DNA of 11,058 nucleotides from an uncultured Collinsella sp. (GTDB lineage: Bacteria; Actinomycetota; Coriobacteriia; Coriobacteriales; Coriobacteriaceae), in contig CABUDB010000031.1 of NCBI GenBank assembly GCA_902490245.1, positions 1-11,058 on the forward strand, read 5' to 3'. The position numbers and the translations under genes are program-made. Within the stretch, counting starts at the first letter, position 1. Each line of letters begins with the position of its first letter. This document shows positions 5,782-11,058 of this stretch, piece after piece. The notes below the pieces were generated by a model. The model saw nothing but the letters and a program-made list of their open reading frames with translations, was not told the DNA's origin and made no database searches.

Positions 5782-5817
5782 AAAAAAACGAGGAAAGGCA
5801 CACGTCCTTCCCTCGTT
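5782..5817 (-). terminator. Intrinsic terminator after aspS
   Basis: On the minus strand a 12-pair stem (5787-5798 with 5806-5817, one G-U pair) with a 7-base loop is followed by an unbroken run of T. It starts 24 bp after the aspS stop codon, so aspS and the HPr-like gene are separate units. Confidence 0.92.
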
Positions 5818-5840
5818 ACGGGCAATATGTATCCGCTTGC

Positions 5841-7628
5841 CTACATCAGGCGCAGGCTGACGTCCTTGAGCTGGGCGCCGGAAACGGCACTCGGGGCGCC
5901 CGACATAAGGTCGGAGCCGCTGGCCGTCTTGGGGAACGCCATGACATCGCGGATGGAGTCGGAGCCGGTGAGCAGCATGCACACACGGTCCAGGCCCAGG
6001 GCGAAGCCGCCCATCGGGGGCGCACCAAACTTGAGAGCCTCCATGAGGAAGCCGAACTGCGACTCGGCGCGCTCCTCGGTAAAGCCCAGGAGCTTGAGCA
6101 TGGACATCTGCATCTCGGCGTTGTGGATACGCATACCGCCGCCGCCGGCCTCAAAGCCGTCCATGACAAAGTCGTAGGTGCACGAACCGGCTGCCAACGG
6201 ATCGGCCTCGATCTTGGCGATGTCGGTCTCGGTCGGCAGGGTGAAGGGCTGGTGCTCGGCTGCATAGGCCTTGCGATCCTCGTCCCAGTGGAACAGCGGG
6301 AAGTTGACGACCCACAGGAAGTCGTGGCCCTCGCGCTTGATCTCGAGCGCGTTGGCCATGTGGGAACGCATGCCGCCCAGGATCTCGTCGGAGAGCAGGC
6401 GCGGGCCGGCGGCAAACATCACAAGGTCGCCGGGCTCGACGTCCATGCGCTCGCGCAGAGCAGCCATCTCCTCGTCCGAGAAGAACTTGACGATGGGGCT
6501 GTTGATGGAGCCGTCCTCGCGGAAAGCGATCCAGGCCAGGCCCTTGGCGCCAAACGTGGAGGCCACGCCGGCGAGCTTATCGATCTTGGCACGTGCCCAG
6601 GCACCGGCGCCCTTGGCGTTGATGGCCTTGACGACAGAGCCCTCCTCGTTTGCAGCAGTCGCAAAGACCTTGAACTTGGAGTTGGCAAAGATGTCGGTCA
6701 GGTCGACCAGGTGCATGCCGTAGCGAGTATCGGGCTTGTCGGAGCCATAGGTGTCCATGGCCTCCCAATAGTCCATGCGACGCAGCGGCGTGGGCATCTC
6801 GACACCCATGCGGCCGAAGGCGTCGGACAGGACCTCTTCGAGCGCGCTCATAACGTCGTTCTGGTCCACGAAGGACATCTCGATATCGACCTGGGTGAAC
6901 TCGGGCTGACGGTCGGCACGCAAGTCCTCGTCGCGGAAGCACTTGGCAACCTGATAGTAGCGCTCGACGCCACCGACCATAAGCAGCTGCTTCAGGAGCT
7001 GCGGGGACTGCGGCAGGGCATAGAAGTTGCCCGGCTGGATGCGGCTGGGGACGATGAAGTCGCGGGCGCCCTCGGGCGTGGACTTGAACAGGGAGGGCGT
7101 CTCGACCTCCATGAACTCACGGTTGTGCAGCGCCTCGCGAATGGCAAAGGTAAAGTCGGAGCGCAGCTTGAGGTTGGCCATCATCTCGGGACGACGGAGG
7201 TCCAGATAGCGATAGCGCAGGCGGGTGTCCTCGCTGGTCTCGATGCCGTCCTCGATCTGGAACGGCGGGGTGACGGAAGTGTTGAGCACCTCGGCATGAT
7301 CGGTCAGGACCTCGATCTCGCCGGTCGCGAGCTTGGTGTTGGTGGTCTCCTCGCCGCGAGCGCGCACGACACCGTGAATCTTGATGGGCCACTCGGGACG
7401 CATGGTCTCGGCGATCTTAAAGGCATCGCCATCGGAGTGCTCGGGGTCGAAGGTGAGCTGCGTGATGCCCTCGCGGTCGCGAAGGTCGCAGAAAATAAGG
7501 CCGCCGTGGTCGCGGCGACGGCTCACCCAACCGGTGAGGGTGACCTCTTCGCCCACGTTCTCGAAGCGAAGCTCGCCGCAGGTACGGGTGTGCATGGAAT
7601 GCTCATCGATGGGACGGGTCTGGCTCAT
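5841..7628 (-). CDS. aspS: Aspartyl-tRNA synthetase
   Basis: The 595-residue class II synthetase charges tRNA with aspartate. It has the bacterial layout: an N-terminal OB-fold anticodon-binding domain (about 15-115, with GWVSRRRDHGGLIFCDLRDR), the catalytic core with TPEGARDF (184-191), motif 2 beginning FRDEDLRADRQPEFTQ (231-246), a bacterial GAD-type insertion in the middle, and motif 3 GLDR (545-548). Length matches bacterial AspRS. The first ATG has a near-ideal AAAGGAGG nine bases upstream; Met12 would match the E. coli start but has only a weak site, so the longer form is kept. His41 occupies the position where E. coli has Leu (RRRDLG), a residue linked to non-discriminating enzymes that also charge tRNA-Asn. 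It is transcribed alone, with a structured leader and its own terminator. Confidence 0.97.
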   Translation of the reverse strand: MSQTRPIDEHSMHTRTCGELRFENVGEEVTLTGWVSRRRDHGGLIFCDLRDREGITQLTFDPEHSDGDAFKIAETMRPEWPIKIHGVVRARGEETTNTKLATGEIEVLTDHAEVLNTSVTPPFQIEDGIETSEDTRLRYRYLDLRRPEMMANLKLRSDFTFAIREALHNREFMEVETPSLFKSTPEGARDFIVPSRIQPGNFYALPQSPQLLKQLLMVGGVERYYQVAKCFRDEDLRADRQPEFTQVDIEMSFVDQNDVMSALEEVLSDAFGRMGVEMPTPLRRMDYWEAMDTYGSDKPDTRYGMHLVDLTDIFANSKFKVFATAANEEGSVVKAINAKGAGAWARAKIDKLAGVASTFGAKGLAWIAFREDGSINSPIVKFFSDEEMAALRERMDVEPGDLVMFAAGPRLLSDEILGGMRSHMANALEIKREGHDFLWVVNFPLFHWDEDRKAYAAEHQPFTLPTETDIAKIEADPLAAGSCTYDFVMDGFEAGGGGMRIHNAEMQMSMLKLLGFTEERAESQFGFLMEALKFGAPPMGGFALGLDRVCMLLTGSDSIRDVMAFPKTASGSDLMSGAPSAVSGAQLKDVSLRLM

Positions 7629-7884
7629 ACCAGTGATCCTCCTTTATGGATCTGTGCCGCCCCGTGTCGTTCCGGGCGGCGTCGTACAGATTTGCCCGGC
7701 CTGCGTAAACCGCGCAGCCAGACATGGCGTTCTATCTTATCGCACCTATGTCGATGTGCCGCGGAAAAGTAGCTCCTGCCCAAAGACTTGACGGAGACGA
7801 AACAATTGACGCGCCGCGGCACCCGCCCGCGCTCGTCACGTGCGACAATGTGCCCCAATACAACTGCACTCGGAAAGGCCCGTC
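7629..7884. other. Divergent aspS/serB intergenic region
   Basis: Going from aspS it holds the Shine-Dalgarno, the leader hairpin (7650-7691), a smaller possible hairpin near 7695-7722, and about 130 bp in which both promoters must lie. TTGACG occurs twice 18 bp apart (7788-7793 and 7806-7811) but neither is spaced correctly from a good -10. The reverse-strand reading frames across it have no support. Confidence 0.4.
7650..7691 (-). promoter_or_regulatory. Structured 5' leader hairpin of aspS
   Basis: On the transcript ATCTGT pairs with ACAGAT (6 bp) and GCCGCCC pairs with GGGCGGC (7 bp), separated by a 5-base bulge on one side (7681-7685). The hairpin ends just before the Shine-Dalgarno. 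A competing small stem, GATCC with GGATC, would cover part of the Shine-Dalgarno and use bases of the outer stem. No T-box consensus was found, so control of translation is only a possibility. Confidence 0.4.
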
Positions 7885-8520
7885 ATGACCGCACGCCTCA
7901 TCGTTATGGATATCGACTCCACGCTCATCAACCAGGAGGTCATCGACCTGTTGGGCGAGGAGGCCGGCGTAGGCGAGCAAGTGGCACAGATCACCGAGCG
8001 CGCCATGCGCGGCGAGCTTGACTTTAAGCAGGCGCTCGAGGAGCGCGTGGGGCTGCTTGCCGGCCTGGACGAGAGCGTGTTCGAGCGCACCTTTGAGCGC
8101 GTGACATTTACCCCCGGCGCGTTGGAGCTTGTGCGCTCGGCACACAGCAAGGGCTGGAAGGTCGGCGTGGTGAGCGGCGGTTTCCACGAGGTCGCTGACA
8201 AGATCGTGGCTGCCGCGAGTATCGACTTCTGCCTGGCCAATCGTCTGGAGGTTGTGGACGGCAAGCTCACCGGTAAGTTGGCTGCCGACATTGTGACCAA
8301 GGAGTCCAAGCTCATCCAGCTGCTGGATTGGGCAGTTGAGTGCGGCGTCGATATGGCCCACACCGTCGCGATCGGCGACGGTGCCAACGACATCCCCATG
8401 ATTCAGGCCGCGGGCACGGGCATCGCGTTTTGTGCCAAGCCCAAGACGCGCGAGGCTGCCCCGTTTGTCATCGACGAGCGCAATCTGATGCTCGCCATGG
8501 ACATCATCCTGCGCGACTAG
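7885..8520 (+). CDS. serB: Phosphoserine phosphatase, HAD family
   Basis: The 211-residue cytoplasmic HAD hydrolase has all four motifs: motif I MDIDST with nucleophile Asp9 and acid/base Asp11, motif II VVSGG with Ser97, motif III Lys (about 142), and motif IV GDGANDIPM (164-172). The cap region carries ITERAMRGELDF and LEERVGLLAGL, the typical SerB pattern, so conversion of O-phosphoserine to serine is the best call. Related HAD phosphatases acting on other small phosphates cannot be fully excluded. The ATG at 7885 is chosen because the fold starts at once and GGAAAGG lies upstream; an in-frame ATG at 7840 would add a tail unlike the family. It lacks the N-terminal ACT-like extension of longer SerB proteins. 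It is divergent from aspS and 114 bp upstream of larB. Confidence 0.88.
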   Translation: MTARLIVMDIDSTLINQEVIDLLGEEAGVGEQVAQITERAMRGELDFKQALEERVGLLAGLDESVFERTFERVTFTPGALELVRSAHSKGWKVGVVSGGFHEVADKIVAAASIDFCLANRLEVVDGKLTGKLAADIVTKESKLIQLLDWAVECGVDMAHTVAIGDGANDIPMIQAAGTGIAFCAKPKTREAAPFVIDERNLMLAMDIILRD

Positions 8521-8556
8521 CCAATCCGTCTAGCAATTGAATCAGTCTGTCCTATA

Positions 8557-8590
8557 GTTTCCGAACAATTCTGTCTTAGTGTTCGGAAAC
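8557..8590. promoter_or_regulatory. Inverted repeat before larB, candidate operator
   Basis: GTTTCCGAACA (8557-8567) and TGTTCGGAAAC (8580-8590) are perfect inverted 11 bp arms with a 12 bp spacer. No T-run follows on either strand, so it is unlikely to terminate serB. A weak promoter (TCGGAA at 8583-8588, 17 bp, TAAACT at 8606-8611) overlaps the right arm. The TetR-family protein at the end of this gene set is the obvious candidate to bind it; that link is inferred. Confidence 0.55.
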
Positions 8591-8634
8591 ATACCCTTTG
8601 AGTGCTAAACTTTGCGCCGTCGAAGGGAACATAT

Positions 8635-9417
8635 ATGGATAAGCGAGATCTAGAGCAGCTGCTGAGCGATGTTGCCGGCGGAGCAGTCACCCCTGCCGAC
8701 GCCCTCACGCGCATCCAGACGGCTCCGACCGCCGATTTGGGCTTTGCGCAGCTCGACCTTTCGCGCGGGGTGCGCCAGGGAGCCGGCGAAGTTGTCTACG
8801 GCGCCGGTAAAACCGCCGAGCAAATTGCCGCCATTATCAAAGCATTACTCGATGCCGGCCAGGAGCGCATCCTGGTCACGCGCCTGGACGACGAAAAAGC
8901 AGCCCGCACCTCGGAGCTCCTCGGCAACGGCATCGACCTGGGATATGTCCCGGACGCCCAGCTCGCCCTGGTGGGTGGCAAGCCCTCCCCCAACGGCAAC
9001 GGACGCATCGTCGTCGCCTGCGCCGGCACGAGCGACCTGCCCGTTGCCGAGGAAGCCGCGTTGACGGCCGAGTTCTACGGCAACGAGGTCGATCGCCTCT
9101 ACGACGTGGGTGTCGCCGGCCTGCACCGCCTGCTCGCTCATGCTGAGGAACTTGCCCAGGCGCAGGTGGTCATCGCCATCGCCGGCATGGAAGGCGCCCT
9201 GGCGAGCGTCATCGGCGGCCTGGTAAGCTGTCCGGTCATCGCCGTCCCCACCAGCGTGGGCTATGGCGCAAACTTTGGCGGCGTGGCCGCACTGCTCGCC
9301 ATGCTCAACTCCTGCGCCAGCGGCGTTTCGGTCGTCAATATCGACAACGGCTTTGGTGCCGCCTACCAGGCAAGTCTTATCAATCATCTGAGCGCCGGCA
9401 CGCCCTGCGCCCGCTAA
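8635..9417 (+). CDS. larB: Nickel pincer cofactor biosynthesis protein LarB
   Basis: The 260-residue protein matches LarB, which carboxylates nicotinate adenine dinucleotide and splits off AMP to give pyridinium-3,5-biscarboxylate mononucleotide. That is the first step towards the nickel-pincer nucleotide of lactate racemase and its relatives. Its C-terminal two thirds resemble PurE: ACAGTSDLPVAEEA (129-142), DVGVAGLHRLL (157-167), AGMEGALASVIGGL (183-196), PVIAVPTSVGYG (200-211) and NSCASGVSVVNIDNG (225-239), where Cys227 is the conserved Cys of the family. The ATG at 8635 follows GAAGGGAA; an earlier in-frame ATG at 8602 has no good site. larC follows after 10 bp. The expected partners LarE and LarA are not within the window. 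Confidence 0.93.
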   Translation: MDKRDLEQLLSDVAGGAVTPADALTRIQTAPTADLGFAQLDLSRGVRQGAGEVVYGAGKTAEQIAAIIKALLDAGQERILVTRLDDEKAARTSELLGNGIDLGYVPDAQLALVGGKPSPNGNGRIVVACAGTSDLPVAEEAALTAEFYGNEVDRLYDVGVAGLHRLLAHAEELAQAQVVIAIAGMEGALASVIGGLVSCPVIAVPTSVGYGANFGGVAALLAMLNSCASGVSVVNIDNGFGAAYQASLINHLSAGTPCAR

Positions 9418-9427
9418 GGAGCATTCC

Positions 9428-10339
9428 ATGTCCAACCATCAGCACACGCTTATCATCGACGGAACCTCGGGCATCAGCGGCGATATGACCGTCGCGGCTC
9501 TGCTCGACCTGGGCGCCAACGAGGAACACCTGCGCGAACAGCTCGCCACGCTGCCGGTCGACGGCTTTGAGATTGCCGTTACACGCGCAAACAAGCATGG
9601 CATCGACGCCTGCGACTTTGACGTTCAGCTGGCAGAAGAGCTCGAGAACCACGACCACGACATGGCCTGGCTCTACGGCAACAAAGCGGCTGCCGAGCAC
9701 ACACACGAGCATGAGCACCACCATCATGATCATGGCGAGCACGAGCACTGCCACGAGCATGACCATGAGGCCCACGGTCATGGCCACGAGGGTCACCATC
9801 ACGCCCACGGCCATCACCACCGTTCTTTGGCGGACGTCACCGCCATCATCGATGGCTCGCAGCTAAGCGATGGCGCCAAGCGTCGCGCGCTCGCCATCTT
9901 TACCGCGCTCGCCGCCGCCGAGGCCAAGGCCCACGGCAAAACGCCCGAGACCGTCATGTTCCACGAGGTGGGCGCCGTCGACTCCATCGTCGACGTCTGC
10001 TCTGTCGCCATCTGCCTCGATGACCTGGGTATTGAGGACATCGTGGTCGAGTCGCTCTCTGAGGGTCACGGTACCATCCGCTGTGCCCACGGTCTCATGC
10101 CCATTCCCGTCCCCGCTGTCGTCAACCTGTGCCAGGCGGACAATATCGCCCTCACGCCCGCACCGGTCGCCGGCGAGCTCGTGACGCCCACGGGTGCCGC
10201 CATCGTCGCCGCACTGCGCACGTCCGAGCACCTGCCGGCCCGCTACCGCATCGAGGCCGTCGGCTACGGCGCCGGTAAGCGCCCCTACGAGGGCTGCTCC
10301 GGCACGCTCCGTTGCCTGCTTGTTCATGTGGATGCATAG
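9428..10339 (+). CDS. larC: LarC N-terminal-domain protein with long His-rich insert
   Basis: The 303-residue protein belongs to the LarC (DUF111) family, which inserts nickel into the pincer nucleotide. The N-terminal signature is IIDGTSGISGDMTVAALLDLG (approximately 9-29; core SGISGDM), and FHEVGAVDSIVDV, IPVPAVVNL and TPTGAAIVAAL follow further on. Residues 91-131 form a metal-binding-looking segment with 23 His in 41 residues plus Asp, Glu and one Cys. The frame stops just after GYGAGKRP and RCLLVHVDA, where full-length LarC (about 400 residues) continues into the C-terminal domain called LarC2. No LarC2-like sequence is seen in any frame before the next gene. AAGGAG six bases upstream supports the start. 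It is cotranscribed with larB (10 bp gap) and tetR (2 bp gap). Whether it is an active nickel insertase alone is open; nickel storage or delivery is an alternative. Confidence 0.88.
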   Translation: MSNHQHTLIIDGTSGISGDMTVAALLDLGANEEHLREQLATLPVDGFEIAVTRANKHGIDACDFDVQLAEELENHDHDMAWLYGNKAAAEHTHEHEHHHHDHGEHEHCHEHDHEAHGHGHEGHHHAHGHHHRSLADVTAIIDGSQLSDGAKRRALAIFTALAAAEAKAHGKTPETVMFHEVGAVDSIVDVCSVAICLDDLGIEDIVVESLSEGHGTIRCAHGLMPIPVPAVVNLCQADNIALTPAPVAGELVTPTGAAIVAALRTSEHLPARYRIEAVGYGAGKRPYEGCSGTLRCLLVHVDA

Positions 10340-10341
10340 CC

Positions 10342-10881
10342 ATGGATGCCCGCAAAACCAAAAGCCGCGCCGCTATTGTCACGGCATTTTCCGAGCTCCT
10401 TCGCGAGGAGGACTACGGCAAGATCACCGTCGGCGACATCATCGCGCACGCTCACGTAGGCCGCGCGACATTCTACGGCCTCTTCAAGAGCAAGGATGAC
10501 CTACTGTCCGAACTCGTGAGCGACATCTGCACCCACGCCCTCGACGACGATGGCACACCGCTCGATGATCCGCTCGTACAAGTCGAGCATATCCTCAACA
10601 ACCTCTGGGAACGCCGCCAGGGCGTACGAGCCCTCGTAGCCGGCGCCGGCTCACGCGTCTTCGCCGACAGCCTCCGCAAGACCATCATGGCCCGAGCAGC
10701 CGAAACCGTCCCCGTCGATCCCGCAGGCCCCGCCGGCACCATGGACCGAAGCTTCCTACTACACCACATAGCCTCAAGCTTCGTAGGAATGGTCCAATGG
10801 TGGGCCTGGCACAACTTCCAAGCAGATAAGGCCGAAGTAGCCAAAGACTACCTATCAGCCATTAAGCCTCTCTTCAGCTAA
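10342..10881 (+). CDS. TetR/AcrR-family transcriptional regulator
   Basis: The 179-residue protein has an N-terminal TetR helix-turn-helix: ITVGDIIAHAHVGRATFYGLF at about 28-48 (core VGRATFYGLFKSKDDLL), followed by an all-helical ligand domain with WAWHNF near the C terminus. The start at 10342 is preferred over an in-frame ATG at 10312 because MDARKTKSRAAIV is a normal TetR start and the longer form would run back into larC. It lies only 2 bp after the larC stop with no strong Shine-Dalgarno, so it is probably translationally coupled. It most likely controls the larBC unit through the inverted repeat at 8557-8590. The second half uses more CTA, GTA, TCA, CCA and ATA codons than its neighbours. 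The ligand is unknown. Confidence 0.9.
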   Translation: MDARKTKSRAAIVTAFSELLREEDYGKITVGDIIAHAHVGRATFYGLFKSKDDLLSELVSDICTHALDDDGTPLDDPLVQVEHILNNLWERRQGVRALVAGAGSRVFADSLRKTIMARAAETVPVDPAGPAGTMDRSFLLHHIASSFVGMVQWWAWHNFQADKAEVAKDYLSAIKPLFS

Positions 10882-11058
10882 GTAAGAAGCCCATCCCAAA
10901 GCATCGCCCCAGCCCAAGCCGCCACGCATCCCAAAGCGTCACTCGCGCTTCAACGCCCCCAGCAGCGACAAGCCCCTCCCATCCAAATTCAGATATATAT
11001 GTTGGGTTGCTTGTTCGAACACAGCCAAGAATGCCCAGGGCTCGGCAAGGGTTTACTT
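10882..11058. other. Unassigned 3' end of the window
   Basis: No gene, tRNA or clear terminator was found in these 177 bp. A 14 bp direct repeat with one mismatch (CATCCCAAAGCATC at 10892-10905 and 10927-10940) has a 35 bp period, and an AT-rich patch ATATATAT lies near 10992. A reverse-strand frame is open across most of it but has no start or recognisable similarity. It could hold the end of a gene outside the window or a dispersed intergenic repeat. Confidence 0.4.

Noticed and set aside
7629..7740. T-box riboswitch before aspS
   Set aside because: No T-box consensus or terminator/antiterminator pair with a T-run was found.
5694..7772. Plus-strand open frame of 692 codons
   Set aside because: It is the antisense shadow of aspS, with no family resemblance and no fitting Shine-Dalgarno.
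7732..8399. Minus-strand frames opposite serB
   Set aside because: serB carries all HAD motifs; the reverse frames have no recognisable domain.
8557..8590. serB terminator
   Set aside because: The stem has a 12-base loop and no T-tract on either strand, so an operator is more likely.
8845..9820. Minus-strand frames opposite larB and larC, one with Met/Val-rich repeats
   Set aside because: The Met/Val repeats are just the reverse reading of the larC His/Glu-rich codons.
11005..11030. tRNA T-arm-like GTTCGAAC
   Set aside because: The flanks do not pair as a T stem and no acceptor or anticodon arms are present; it is only a short palindrome.

Overview
The window reads as chromosomal DNA of a high-GC gut actinobacterium. 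Protein styles and gene content fit the Coriobacteriia, most likely Collinsella or a close relative; this is judged from recall, not from a search. Genes are dense, with strong Shine-Dalgarno sites and clear intrinsic terminators. No transposase, phage gene, CRISPR array, tRNA or rRNA was seen.

Layout. (a) 1-1803, minus strand: the 5' end of uronate isomerase uxaC, cut by the window edge, preceded by a promoter bracketed by two perfect LacI-type palindromes. Upstream lies a LacI-family regulator gene. The 461 bp between them hold a likely regulator terminator nested inside an unexplained 200 bp element with 28 bp inverted ends. (b) 1929-5258, minus strand: a ferrous-iron uptake cluster of two FeoA proteins, FeoB, and, beyond a strong terminator, a small FeoB-associated Cys-rich membrane protein. 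Inverted repeats built on AGTTA half-sites sit before feoA1, before feoB and (one half-site) before the Cys-rich gene, suggesting one metal-responsive regulator. (c) 5447-5695, minus strand: a stand-alone HPr-like protein with the phosphorylatable His15 but Asp in place of regulatory Ser46. (d) 5841-7628, minus strand: aspartyl-tRNA synthetase with a structured leader. (e) 7885-10881, plus strand: phosphoserine phosphatase, then larB, larC and a TetR-family regulator, the last three closely packed behind an 11+11 bp inverted repeat.

How they work together. FeoA1, FeoA2, FeoB and the Cys-rich protein form an Fe(II) importer. The LacI protein probably represses uxaC. LarB and LarC belong to nickel-pincer nucleotide cofactor synthesis, but LarC ends after its N-terminal domain and carries a 41-residue His-rich segment with 23 His; LarE, LarA and a LarC2 domain are not in the window. 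The TetR protein is the natural candidate to bind the inverted repeat before larB.

Most worth following up: the HPr S46D protein, the shortened His-rich LarC, the 28 bp inverted-repeat element at 499-698, and the putative feo boxes.
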